This document shows positions 47,701 to 60,100 of a DNA stretch of 64,000 bases, in pieces; within the stretch, counting starts at the first letter, position 1; each line of letters begins with the position of its first letter. Source of the stretch: Erigeron canadensis (taxonomy: Eukaryota; Streptophyta; Magnoliopsida; Asterales; Asteraceae); assembly GCF_010389155.1 (NCBI RefSeq), contig NC_057762.1, positions 1,971,513-2,035,512 of the forward strand, read 5' to 3'. The translations under genes were made by a program, and so were the position numbers. A model generated the notes under the pieces. That model saw nothing but the letters and a program-made list of their open reading frames with translations. It was not told the DNA's origin and made no database searches.

Positions 47701-49531
47701 CAAACTCGACGGTACATCCCTTTTCTAGTTACATCACTTATGATCATTTTTCTAATCATCATAAACGTTTTCTAGCGGCTATCACCACCAATGATGAGCC
47801 AAAAAGTTTTAAGCAGGCTAAACAAGATCCAAAGTGGATCGATGCTATGAAGAAAGAGATTCAAGCACTACAAGAAAATCACACATGGACGATCGAATCT
47901 TTGCCACCAGGAAAGAAAGCAATTGACTCGAAATGGGTATACAAGGTCAAGTACAAACTCAATGGTGATGTTGAAAGATATAAGGCGAGACTCGTCGCAA
48001 AGGGTTTTACTCAAGTCGAAGGAGAAGATTTTCATGATACTTTCGCACCGGTAGCCAAACTAGTAACAGTTCGTACATTGTTGGCTCTGGCTACTAAAAG
48101 GAATTGGATTATGCATCAACTTGACGTCAACAATGCCTTTCTTCATGGTGACTTAGAAGAGGAAGTGTACATGAAACTGCCACAAGGCTTCACAACAGAA
48201 GAAAAAGGTCGTGTATGTCGTTTGCGGAAGTCGCTTTATGGTCTTAAACAAGCATCTAGGAATTGGTATCAAAAGTTTACAAGTGCTCTTCTTGGTTTTG
48301 GTTTCATAGCATCCAAGGCAGATCATTCGTTGTTCTTCTTCAAAGTTGATGAGGTTTTCATTTCTGACCTTATCTATGTCGATGATGTTATAATTGTTGG
48401 AAATGATCTAAAACGAATTCAAGAAATCAAACGTTTTCTGCATGAAAAATTCAGCATCAAAGATCTTGGTCAACTTAAATACTTCTTGGGAATTGAGGTT
48501 GCACGAACGTCACGTGGTCTTGTCTAGAGCCAACGCAAGTATACTCTTGATATTTTAGAAGATAGTGGTATGGAGGGATGTCGTCCGAGTTCTTTTCCGA
48601 TTGATCAGAAGCTCAAACTTGATTTGGATGAAAATGGCAGCAAAATTGATGCTAGTTCGTATCGACGCCTCATTGGACGAGTTATCTACTTGCAAGCTAC
48701 TCGTCCTGATATTGCGTATACTGTTAATGTGCTCAGTCAGTTTGTTTCAGATCCTCGTCAAAGTCATATGAATGCAGCTTCACGTTTACTTCGTTATCTC
48801 AAGACAACACCAGGTCAGGGAATTTTATTACCAAAGGACGAAGGGATGAACTTAGTTGCTTATGCCGATTCCGATTGGCTTGGTTGTCCTCTTACTAGGC
48901 GGTCTAGAACAGGTTATATCGTGTTTTTTGGTGGAGCTCCCATTTCATGGAAGACTAACAAGCAATCTGCTGTCTCGCTTTCTTCTGCCGAGGCTGAATA
49001 TCGAGCCATGGCTACCACTGTTAGTGAGATTATTTGGTTACGATGGCTTCTCCAGGAATTAGGAGTGACTCAAACCTGTCCTACTACTCTCTTTTGTGAC
49101 AATCAAGCTGCTCGACATATTGCAAACAGTCCAGTTTTTCATGAACGAACAAAACATGTCGAGATGGATTGCTATTTTGTTCGTGAACGTGTTGTGACTA
49201 AAGAAATCTGTACTATGGCCATTGACAGCAAACTTCAACTCGCTGACCTCCTGACGAAAGGTCTTGGTGCAGCTCAGCTTCGATTTCTACTTGGCAAGCT
49301 CGGTGTTGTTAATTTACACACTCCAGCTTGAGGGGGAGTATTGGCTTGGAAAAGAAGTCGTATATCTTCCACAATTATCTCCTGATTTATCTCCTTTATT
49401 ATTGTATTGGTTACCTAGCAATATCTTTACTAAGTTTGTTCCTATATATTGGATTCGTGCTTCTGCCTTTGTAATCAATTAAGAAATAGATCAATACAAT
49501 ATATCTTTGTTCGATTTACTCTTTTTTATAA
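44786..49531 (+). mobile_element. Copia retrotransposon with both LTRs, coding region broken
   Basis: 5' LTR 44786-44967 and 3' LTR 49339-49531 are nearly identical apart from an 11-bp indel and about two substitutions. Both start TATTGG and end TTTTTATAA, an unusual pair of termini in place of TG...CA. A primer-binding site TGGTATCAGAG follows the 5' LTR (44968-44978), and a polypurine tract GAGGGGGAG precedes the 3' LTR (49330-49338). Gag, protease, integrase, reverse transcriptase and RNase H domains are present in Copia order. Confidence 0.95.
45007..49331 (+). pseudogene. Copia gag-pol polyprotein, inactivated
   Basis: From ATG 45007: gag (to TAA at 45526-45528, then open again in the same frame), a zinc knuckle C-X2-C-X4-H-X4-C near 45867-45908, and protease whose DSGAT active site reads DSVAT. 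The frame then meets TAG at 46483-46485 and a frameshift before about 46508. Integrase follows with the HHCC motif and D, D and E residues (CDVWG, RCDNGGEF, NGVVERKH), interrupted by TAG at 46773-46775. Reverse transcriptase has YVDDVIIVG, and TAG at 48525-48527 separates it from RNase H (ADSDWLG, SSAEAEYRAMA), which ends 49331. At least four stops, one frameshift and a mutated protease site show that this copy cannot make its own polyprotein. Confidence 0.9.
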
Positions 49532-50457
49532 GTAATAGGATAGTGCTTTTAGTCATTCAAGATGGTTTTCATAATGATGATCATATGGTTTTATATAATC
49601 CGCTTACTAGAGCGACATCCAAACCGATTATTCCTGACTTATTGCATTCTCATCCGTGCAATAAGAAGCATGTATATGGATATGGTTACGGTTCATCCAC
49701 CCCGGATGATCTAAAGATTGTTAGATTCAGAGGCTGTGATCAGTATTCTTCTTCTAGTACGACTAACGATAACGAGCGACATACTTGTGATGTTTTCAGT
49801 ACTAAAACGAATTCATGGACCGTGTTGAGAGACTTTGTTCAAGGTGCAAACTGGTTGAATGACGTGGGTACGTTTGCAAATGGATCTTTGTATTGGATTT
49901 CTAATAGGTACGATCGAGAGTTCAAGATAGTGGCTCTCGATGTTAACAACATGCTACTTTCGGATATACAGGTACCTAATATTATTGATCATGGATTAAT
50001 ATATAATCGTCGTCGTCGTCGTGACTTGTGGGGTGTTGATGATTCGCATTCTGTTAATTTGTGGGCTGGTTTGGGTACGCTGAATGGATGCCTTTGCATA
50101 GTCTCTCATCAAACGATTACTACTAGTGATGCAAAAAAAGATGGTTTTAATGTGTGGGTAATGAAGGAGGAGGAAGGTGTTGCTGACAACAAGTCATGGT
50201 TGAATGTATCTACTTTCTACTTAGATCTGAAATCAGAGTTTGGATACAGCCCTATAAGTATTTTGGATGACGGCAACGTTCTTATACTGATTGAATCATT
50301 CCAAGAGCTCGTGATCTATGACGCATTGATGAAGAAAGGTTGTTGGCCTAGTTATAAAGTGATAAACATCTCTGCTAGTCCTGGCTGTTTTCAAAGGATC
50401 CATGGGATCGAGTATGTGGAGACTTTGGTTTCGCCTTCAAGTTTGTTAATTGCTTAA

Positions 50458-51382
50458 TTGATATTTTCTTCTCTTCTATATATGTACATTTGCTTTTGAA
50501 ATTAGTTGGTCGTTTAATTTTTCTATATGACAAGTTTTAAATGTTTGTAATGATGTCTCTATATTGAAGTACTATATGAATGTCCGTGCGATGCGGGGCA
50601 AAAATACACATCGTGCGAGATGTCGTGAAGATGTTAATTCCAACCACATAAAAAGCTTGCACACAAAATAAAGGAAATTAAACTCTAGTTTCAAAAATAT
50701 GAAAATGGATTCACATAATGCATAAACCACAAAGCGCGTCTCTGTAGTAAGTAGACCTTGTTATGGAACTAAATGGTATCTGACCAGCCTGCACCAGAAG
50801 TAGAAAGGGAAGACAGAAAGTGAATTCTAATGCATTATCAAATGTCTGGATATGGAGTTTTGACATCTACGATACCAAACACATCCTGAATATGAACACA
50901 AAAGAAAAGGTGACATGTGAAACATTTATGAACCAAAAATGATATTTACTTGAAAGCCAGGAAGATGAAAATATAACTATGCAGGTAAGGGCGATTTAGC
51001 TCATAATGTCATAATGTAGGAAGAAGATTGACCCCCTGAGCAATACCTGTCTCCTGTGAAATAGAAATCATGTTATCCACATGAATGGTATAATCTACTG
51101 AATATACTATCACACCGAAAAATCAAAAGATTGGTAATTTAACTTCATTAGCCTGAAATCAGCATCTCATGGCACAAATGCACAAATAACTACCAAATTT
51201 TGCTAGAACATCCATTTTTTGTGGCCATTCCAGCCATTTCTAGATAGTGCAACTGCAAAAAGTCATTTTTGTTAGAACATTCATTTCTTGTATCATACAA
51301 AAAGTCAACATTCAGATAGTGCAACTGCAAAAAGTCAACATTCATTTCTTGTAGCCATTTCAGCCATTTCTTCAACATAGGG
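50458..51382. other. Spacer between the split F-box gene and block B
   Basis: GC-rich TGCGATGCGGGGC words near 50585-50600 resemble a worn Helitron end. Tandem repeats built on AGATAGTGCAACTGCAAAAAG lie at about 51205-51375. No gene recognised. Confidence 0.4.
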
Positions 51383-51466
51383 TAACATTTCTAACTTGTA
51401 TCCTCATCCTGAAAGAAAAACCCTAATATCAACATTCATTTATCCATCCATACTCCTCAAATCAAA

Positions 51467-52568
51467 ATGTCAGAAAATATACCTATAGAAATTCAAGCAG
51501 AAATCCTGAATAGACTTCCTGTAAAGCCACTAATCCAATTCAGATCTGGATCCAAATCATACAAAAGTTTGATCGACAGCCCCGATTTTATAGTTTCTTA
51601 CGCTGTTCGTCGCCCTCAGCCCGATGATCGTTTCATTTCAAGGTACAAACTTCCTCAACAGTTGAGATATATAAGTTTAGTTGATCATAGTTTTGTCCAA
51701 CAAGAATTAATTCCCACCATCCCTGAACTTATTAAGATGATTTTTTTTTTTTTTACATAGGTGCCTTAAGGTTTATCATCGCAAAAACTCGTGTTTTGAA
51801 TTCGGTAAGAATAGAGACGCTCCTTCTTTGGAATCCTATAATAAGGAAATCTGTTAATATCAAAATGCCGTATACGTGTGATTTTAAAAGCTATGGCGAT
51901 GTTAGAGTTGATGGTCAAGATTTTGGTTTTGGGGTTTGTCCTGTTACTTTTGATCCAACTATTATCAGGATTGAATATCTTGTTCGGAAAATGAAAAGCG
52001 TCAAGTTTTTACGTTGAGCACTGGGTCTTGGAGTGTTCTGTCTACCAATTTTCCCCGCGAATCAATTAGACATCAAGGGTATCAGGTTGTTATTGATATT
52101 GGGTTGCTCTTGATGAATCTCAGTTAGATATTTTGATCATGTCGTTTGATTTGACTGCTAAAGAATTTGAAGAGATAAAGCTCCCTAATAGTTTAACAAA
52201 CCAGTTTTGTATGTCTATATCTAAGCTACGGGAGTCTCTTGTTTTGCTTGCACACCATGGAAAGTTTGAGGAAGATGTATCAGGTTGTCGTTTTTGTCTT
52301 TGGATGATGAAGGAGCTAGGTGTTAGTAGATCGTTTACAAAGCTATACACCATTAACCTAGCTACCAGATGCCTCAATAATCCAAATACTAGGATTTACA
52401 AAGACTGGTGAAGTAATAATGGAAATGCGACAAAATTTGAAATGTAATACCGAAGTCTCAATTTACAATCCCAACTCAGAAGCCATTGATAATCTTGGGA
52501 TTGATGGAGTAGAATATGACTTTTTTGTGTGTTCATATTTGGAAACACTGCGTTTACTTGATCATTGA
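51467..52568 (+). pseudogene. F-box protein pseudogene, block B copy
   Basis: ATG at 51467 opens an F-box of good quality (IPIEIQAEILNRLPVKPLIQ) that stays open for 97 codons to a stop near 51760. The next parts appear in shifted frames: LLWNPIIRKS and DFGFGVCPVTFDPTIIRIEY to a stop near 52017, then about 52133-52411, and a tail ending LETLRLLDH at 52568. It is less damaged than the block A copy but still has several stops and frame changes. A truncated F-box-only product is conceivable; I consider it a pseudogene. Confidence 0.8.
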
Positions 52569-53089
52569 TCAGTAACTAGTAACAAAAATATGGCTGCTTG
52601 TTATTAGTTAAGGTAGATTAAATTACTTTTGTCTTGTATTTGTAATGTCATTATTCGCTTCATATTTCAAATTCGCTTAAAAGTTTTTGTTTTGCAAATG
52701 CTTGAATTATTAACATTCCATGTCCTAGTGTTGGATGATCCAAAATGATTCTTATGCTTCAAATTTGATGTGACATCCAGATAGAGTGTGTTTCGTTTGT
52801 GTGTGGGAACAGTTAGTTTTAGTTTTTATGAATATAGTTTTCTAATTTGATCAGGTCTTGTGTGGTTGGTTACTTGGCTGCAAATGAAGTGTTGCAATGA
52901 AATATTGTTTACTATATTCATGTGGATTAGTTTAAGTAATAGAAGTTCAGGTACATGACATATATTGAATCTTATCTTTAAATTGAGGCAAATGTTTCTT
53001 ATATTCAATGATGACGAATCTTCTTTGGCAAAAAATATAGAGTTTCCGTATGTATAAACTAGCAAAAAATCTTCTTTGGCCAAAACATG
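52569..53089. other. Block B spacer before the LINE remnant
   Basis: No gene. From about 52660 the sequence has no counterpart in block A. The minus-strand frame 52826-53212 overlaps LINE sequence and is not supported. Confidence 0.35.
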
Positions 53090-54080
53090 TTGGTGATATA
53101 ATAATGAGCCTAATAGTTTGTGGCAGCAGGTTATTATAGCTTCGCACGAAACGAAAAGAGGATGGGATCCTTTTCCTGTTAACAAGTACATGCCGGGTGT
53201 TTGGAGAAACATTGTGAGGTCTATTGATGCGGTGGTGGTGTCGGGGATGGGCCTGAATCAGCTAATGGAGTAATGGAGGGCAATGGCAACGACATCAGAT
53301 TATGGCTAGATAAATGGATCAGTGATGTGACTTTGAAAGAATATCTTCCTCTCTTGTTCAAACTGGAAAGAGATAAGAAGTGTGTCGTAAAAGAAAGGTT
53401 TAATAATGATACCGGGCGATTTGATGGTTTGGGAAAGTGGCCTAGATCTCCATGTTCGGCTGCAGAATCAGAGGAATGGGATGAGTTTTACAGATTGCTC
53501 AATGGTGTTGTTCTGTCCGACAGAGAAGATAAATGGATTTGGTTCGGTGTTAAGGAGAAAGACATGTCGGTTAGGGTGGTTAAAGAGCTTCTGATTAGTG
53601 ACAGAGATTTCAGCAATAGGTAACGTATTTAAATGGATCAATTAGGTCCCGAAAAAGTGTAATGTATTTATGTGGAGGGCAGTTATGGACAGTGTGGCTT
53701 TATGGAGACAGATTGCGTGTTTTGTGTGGAGGTTCTCGAGACCGTGGAGCATATTTTTTTTGCTTGGGGATCCCGTAGAAAATATTGCAGTTTATCAGTG
53801 GATGGTGCAAAACTGGGCCATTTTGTTGTTTTCAACGTTAAGGAGTTTCTGGTTTTTCATGATCAGACAGGGTTTAGCAAAGTCAAAAGAAGGCAATTAA
53901 AGGTATTATCGTGATCGCATGCTGGGGGTAATTGGAGGACTAGAAACGAGAAAAGATTCTCTAATACTAGTGTCAATGTTAATGTAATTCTCGTGAACAT
54001 TAGATCCCTTGGTTTTCTTTGGTTCAGAAATAGAAACGAAACATAGAAATATTAGCTGGATGGATTGGTATAATTTCAAT
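53090..54080 (+). mobile_element. LINE remnant, reverse transcriptase C-terminal region
   Basis: A frame from about 53090 reads RGWDPFPVNKYMPGVWRNIV, then GNGNDIRLWLDKWISD (from 53276), the usual sequence order before the zinc-binding domain of plant LINE reverse transcriptases. At 53670-53790 the MWRAVMD and ETVEHIFFAW segments of zf-RVT lie in different frames. Stops and frameshifts make it non-functional. It is absent from block A. Confidence 0.7.
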
Positions 54081-54969
54081 CTCATGTAAGTATTGTATGT
54101 AATAGTTGCCCCTTACATTTTTGTCGGGGTATATGTGAATAAAAAGTTACCTTAAAAAAAGAGAAAAACTACGAAGTAGAAGACAAATTCTTGTTAAAAA
54201 CAGGGGATGCCCGTTTTGTGAATGCATTCACTTGGTACCATGATGTTGCTGCAAAGAAATTTGTGAAAATTCCTTCACCTTCAACAAAGCCTCGTAACTG
54301 ATTTTTAGTAACTAAAGAACAAAACAACATGATGGCTAATTGGCTAGCTTATTTGCTCCTACCTTACACGATTGGAAAAGTAGAAGACTAGCAGTGCTGC
54401 ATATATAAGAAGACTGGGTGAAAATGAAGTTGCTAATAACCTCCTGGCCAAGTTCTTTCAAGATTAATTCTTTAAGTACAACCATGTGATTGACTGATTG
54501 GCTTTGAGCAAATTTGCTTATCCCTAAGTGAAATAGAGTACCTATCTCAAACCAGATAGTGGTGAGGGGAATTGATATTGCTTATTTTCCTAAAGAGTAA
54601 CGACGTTAAGCTATTACCCGATTTTGGTTTTTATTCTTAAATGACAAATTGGCTTTGAGCAAATTTGCTTATTCCTAAGTGACACTAATGACTTTAATGC
54701 AAGGAATAAAAAAAAATATGCATATTTTTTGCCCTCAGCTTTGTCAAACATAGTTTTGTCACAAAAAAATAATTGCCAAGCAATATAACCAGAAGTGACA
54801 ATTCCGAATTATGCCCTTTCACTTATATTCGAAAATGTCACTCCTAATTTAGCTTATCTGTCGTTTCCGAGAGTTGAAAGATGTGTATAACTTTATATAT
54901 TGGGACGTGTTAAACCAAATTAAGACCTTGACCATACAACAGAGTCATACTTGCCACCTCAATGCTATA
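54081..54969. other. Block B spacer, no gene seen
   Basis: Collinear with block A 23570-24650. No coding features recognised. Confidence 0.35.
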
Positions 54970-55348
54970 TGTATCTTCTATACCATTGTGAACGTTTTGT
55001 CTGTGCCTGTTTGCCGCCCATATGCTACTGCTAGTATGCAGATATTTAATGCATTCAAGGCAGATTCAATAATTAAAATTTCCGAAAATACTTCATCTGA
55101 TAGTTTGAGATCATGATAATGCGTCTGATAGGTGTCCACACTGTGGATAAAAGGGTAAAATTACAAGAAACACGAAGCACCTTATGATGAATCAGGGTCC
55201 AAAACCTTGTCAAAGTTGTATAGTTGTGTCGTGTTCTCAGTTAACTTGAGGAGTATACTATTTGAATCTACAGGAATAACAGGGCTTTGTTGTCTTAAGT
55301 TCTCGCCATATATGGTGGGTCTAATCCGACAGAATTCATGAATGTTTC
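54970..55348 (-). pseudogene. Kinesin-14-like motor domain fragments, block B copy
   Basis: The exon at 55348-55181 has an intact TTTCAG acceptor and a GT donor and reads GNIHEFCRIRPTIYGENLRQ, then LYNFDKVLDPDSS, one continuous frame matching the start of a kinesin-14 motor. The next exon, about 55070-54970, carries the degraded P-loop TGTDKTF and a stop. Unlike block A there is no frameshift in the first exon, but the P-loop is broken and no other motor exons are recognised. Confidence 0.7.
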
Positions 55349-57124
55349 CTGAAATGTAAAAAACGCAAAGCCTCACATGAGGAAAAACAGACTGGTTGGG
55401 CATGTTGGATAATGGGTCAATACATGTAATTCTTTTATTGGTTGAAACGGTTCCGCTTGGCAATTGATATATTGCTGACAGAATGATGTACTGTTTCAAT
55501 ATTAGTCTAATGTAATCTTTTTAATATAAAGATTTAGGAGATCTCTTGTTTTTAAAAAAATACACTTCCGGTGGAATTCGGCCCATATAATGCGTTTGGC
55601 CCATTAAGCTGACTGACCCTTTCATATGCATATTGGTCGAAATGGCAACCTTTGCTAAGATCAGCTCGTGAAAGTTAACCTTTCACTTGTAGAAATTCAA
55701 TGAGAACTTACTTTGAAGTTTGAACCACATATCAGGATAAGTGATCGTCCTATGAGAGTAACAAGGGGCTACGGGCCTATGGCCAATGTGTGTTAACAGA
55801 CTAGAAAGTAACGGCCCATACCCAAATGTAAAATGGATTATCTGACTTGCTCAATCACGTATCACGGGGAGAAAATTTTATGGCTCATTGAAGACCAGTT
55901 TTCCACTTTTCCTACCCATAAGAAAAGGCCCAAACCCATGAGCAAGTGTGTTTTTTTTTCCTTCTCAGTTTAAAATAAAGCTCGCAGTCGCATACAACTG
56001 CTTTTGCCATACCGTGTATCTATAATTATGCATCGGGCTTTTGATATACTTGTTAGCATGTTGTTTTTTATTAATTATTTTAGGATTTGCCTTACAATTC
56101 TCTTTTGAAAGTTTGATATCGAGATGAAAGGAAAAGATGATAAGAAAGATTCTAAAATAAAGACTAGAATGATTCACAAACTGTTAACAGTTTTTGGAGA
56201 AAATTTGGATAACATTGAAATCAATGACTAGACCCTACCATGTTATAGGCCAACCTTTTTTGACGACTCTTAACTTCTCTAGCTTGTCATGATGGTCACG
56301 GCTTGAGGCCCAAACTTGACTGTGTTTTGGTAAGGTTTATGACTATTCCCCACTTGCCATTGGACATCCTCATTAACACGCTACTCTCACCTTTCTTTTG
56401 GTGACAGACATTTAGCGATGACAGGAACGTCCCCAAAGTAAAAAAAAAAAACATGATTTTTCTTTGTTTATAGTGCTCCTTAATATGGCGACTTACACAA
56501 TGGTCGTTGCATTGGTGGATCCAGTTAATCAAAGAGGGGAAACCGACCCCAACGATTTGAAGAAAAAATCCTATCTATGCTCCTTTATAAAGTTTTTATA
56601 TACCGAATTATTAAATTACCCTTAATAAATAGCCACTATTAAAAGAGTTTTTTTAAAATACCAAATTTGTCCTTAATGAATTAATTTACACTTTAAACCT
56701 TTATTTTAATAATTAACACTTCAAGTCCTTTTTTTCTAAAAATTTTCAATATCACAATTATATCAAACTATACCACTTGAACCGTCACCACCACCAATAG
56801 TACCATCACCGACACCATTAGACTGCCTTTCCCGGCCACCACCACTGTAGCAGTGCTTACTAGCCCGAATGTCTGGATCCACCATTGTATCGTCACTCAA
56901 AAAGCCTTAGTCGATGGAAGTCATATTTCTTGTATTGCCATTAAGTCCAAACCAAGATAAGTAAACTAAATTAACTAATATTAAATCTTCGCGAATTTCT
57001 ATTTTTGTTTATACAGTAATATTTATAGAACATCACTTATCATATTATTTCAACTTGAGATGGTCGTAATCCATTTAGTAATTGCCATAACAATACTAGC
57101 TAGAATATACATGTTGCATAACAA
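55349..57124. other. Block B spacer downstream of the receptor kinase
   Basis: Collinear with 25000-26159, plus a B-only insertion of about 560 bp (about 56485-57050) that contains a MITE. No gene. Confidence 0.4.
56514..56885. mobile_element. MITE-like insertion with TGGTGGATCCAG ends
   Basis: TGGTGGATCCAG on the left recurs inverted as CTGGATCCACCA on the right. The interior has ACCACCACC-type triplets. It is missing from block A. The surrounding B-only segment is larger than the element, so the exact event is unclear. Confidence 0.5.
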
Positions 57125-60100
57125 CTATGATATTTCTTTGGAAATATAATGCATGGAAGGCCTTAATTCAGGTTTCGAATTTACACATCTTATTGCTTGT
57201 GTCAAAATGGATGTTAGAACTTTCTCGATCTCTGGGAGTGGAATTGGAAGACGATGATCCAGCAGATCGCTCAGCTTGATCTGCCTAGCAGAAGGAGATG
57301 TTAGAGAAGTAATGAAATCACCTGGATGTTCTCCTTTAATGACTTCCAACGCTAGAACCCCATAGCTATACACATCACACTTTTCTGTTACTTTCATTGT
57401 GTAAGCTAGTTCTGGAAAATAAAATAAAATGTTAATACTTTCTTAAAGATAAAATTTAAGTTGTGTTTAGTATCTCAGATCATAAACAACTATACACGAA
57501 TTGTTATAGTGTGCATCGAACTTCAATTCTGTGTATTGTGTGATGAACTTTCAAATATCGGCTATTGTATGTATCCGACCAATCAAAAGTTTGCAAACTA
57601 ACAAGGTGACATTGGATGTGACAACTTATATCGTTGCCACACATACAACAACCGGGATTTTAAAGTACATTACATACAATGCTCATGATTAAAGTTTGAT
57701 ACTTGGTGTAAATTAAGTTTTTTACATTCTGTGTGACTAAGCACCATTTAAGTTCGTGTGCTAACTTAAAAGACTATGATCAATAAATTACCTGGTGCAA
57801 GGTATCCATATGTTCCTGCAACGTTACTCCAATTTGATGAGTTTTGGTTCAAAATCTTTGCGGTACCAAAATCTGAAATATAAGCTTCATAATCCGAATC
57901 ATGCAAAATATTTTTGCTTGATATATCTCGATGAACGATAGGGGGTGAACAATCATGGTGCATATACGATAAGGCATAAGTAACACCTTTGATGATGTTC
58001 ACCCTTTTGGTCCAATCTAGATTTTGAGCACTCCTATTGTCGCTCAATGCACTAGCTAGACTACCCCCTTCAAGATACTGGTAAACCAAGAATGAGTTTC
58101 TAACGTGCGAACAATAGCCATGTAGCTTAATAATGTTTCTGTGTCTTATTATTGTCAATGCTTTGATCTCATTTAGAAAATCAACGCGATTGATTACCTC
58201 AGTGGATGAATGAAGTCTCTTTACCGCAACAACCTCACCTGACGCCAACTTTGCTCTGTACACACTTCCAAATCCTCCCTTTCCAAGGCAATATGCTTCG
58301 TTAAACTCTTCCGTTACTCTTAGGATTTCTTGGTAAGTCTCCTTTCCATCAAAAGTCGAAATTGAAAAGAAATCTGCACCTTTTGTATCTGCAGCATCCT
58401 CCTGCAGTGGTGTTGAAGATCTCTTCTTAGATCTCTGGGTATAGAAAATTAAAATGACCACGAGAACACCAAATAGAAGAGCACCAGCAAGTGGAAGTGA
58501 AATCAGGAGTGTCAGTTTGCGGTTTCTCTTCTGAGAATGCCTTTTTGAAGGACATGGCTTCATTCCATTAACATTTCCACATAAATCCTTGTTCCCTTGC
58601 AAAGTTTCTATGGAAAAACCTTTGCTTTCGGGAACGGGACCTTCAAGCTGATTATACGATAGGTCAATGCTCAACAAGGCATTCATTGATTCCATGATCT
58701 TTGGTATAGAACCCGAGAGTTTATTGTGAGAAAGATTGAGATTCTCCAAACTACTTAGACCCGATAGAGCAGATGGTATCCTTCCTATGAGCGAATTGTG
58801 ACTCAAATCGAGAAAAGACAAGTGAACCAATTCACCTATTTGAATCGGGATATCATTAGTAAAACCATTGCTGTTCAAGTTCATGTAGATGAGATCTGAG
58901 CAATCCCCAAGGGAAGACGGAATGGACTCATTCAACTTATTCATGGACAGATCAAGGGAAGTTAATTCAGTTAGCGATCCTAGTTCTGGTGGTATGCCAC
59001 CAGAAAGTCGGTTATTGCTTAGATTAAGTTCCAGCATCCGAGTCATTCTTCCAAACTCTTTTGGTATCTCTCCAACCAAATCATTGGACGATAGATTGAG
59101 CTCTTCTAACTGAAGAGAGTTTCCAAGCGACGGAGGTATGTTACCATTTATTTGATTTCCTCCCATTTGTATCGTTGATAAATTCTCGCACTTACTCCAA
59201 CTATCTGAGATCTCCCCATGAAGTTTGTTATCGTTGAGATTAATGTAATTGAGAAGCGGATACACACCAAAGCTTTTGGAAATATCTCCGGTTAGCTTGT
59301 TCCCCTCAAACCTTACTCGGATCAAACTTGAGCAGTTGTACACACTCTTTGGAATACGACCCGATAGATTATTATTAATAACGTTCAGGACTTGAAGTCT
59401 TCCTCCGTTACAGATTTCATCGGGCAAACTGCCAGAAAAACTATTGTTGCTCATATCTATTTGAGCCAACGTCAGTTTTCCTAGTTCTAGTGGGATAGGC
59501 CCCGAAAACTGATTGTCAAACAGTTTCAGCTTTTCTAAGTTTTTCAGGTTACCTAATGAACTTGGAATGGAACCGTTGAGTTGATTACCACCTATTTGCA
59601 AACCAGAAAGAGATGCTAAGTTTCCCAACTCTTGTGGTATAGGACCAGAAAGTTTGTTTGAATATAGATGAAGACCACGAAGGGATTTGAGTTTACCTAT
59701 AGACAAAGGAATGGGACCGCTAAGTTCGTTAGTGCTTAACAAGAGCCATTCGAGTGAAGTCAAGTTACCGATATCTTCTGGGATGGATCCATTCAACTGA
59801 TTCTCGGATAGATCCAAGGATGACAAGTTCTTCAAATTGGCAAAAGTTTTTGGGATAGAACCAGTTAGAGAGTTCTTATTCATAACAAGCTCACTAACCT
59901 TATAAAGATTTCCCAGTTCATTAGGAATCGAACCAGAAAGGTTGTTAGAATTCAAATAAACACGACTCAAATTCGTTAACTGCCCAAAACACGTAGGAAT
60001 AGAACCATAAAGATTGTTTTTAAATAACACAAGCTCAGAAAGAGACCTCAATTCACAAATTTCTTTTGAAATTGAACCACTCAACTTATTGTCATACAAT

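Larger units (their letters stand above)
44466..50457 (+). pseudogene. F-box gene split by a Copia retrotransposon
   Basis: The 5' part (44466-44785) encodes the F-box: ISAIPTEIMYNILVRLPIKL, then a KCVCKHWNRVISDPHY segment. The 3' part (about 49533-50457) encodes an F-box-associated domain with VLYNPLTRA, DVFSTKTNSWTVL and GTFANGSLYWIS, ending at TAA. Without the intervening 4.7 kb the two parts form one frame of about 414 codons and no stop, a normal length for this family, so the gene was probably working shortly before the insertion. As it stands, translation runs into the LTR and stops at 44921. Intact relatives are SCF ubiquitin-ligase adaptors. No clean 5-bp target duplication is visible. 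Splicing out the insert is not supported by evident sites. Confidence 0.85.

Noticed and set aside
52826..53212. 128-codon minus-strand open frame
   Set aside because: Antisense to LINE sequence in the right half, no motif in the left half.
55182..55499. Functional kinesin gene on the strength of its open first exon
   Set aside because: The P-loop exon is mutated and stopped, and the remaining motor exons are not found.
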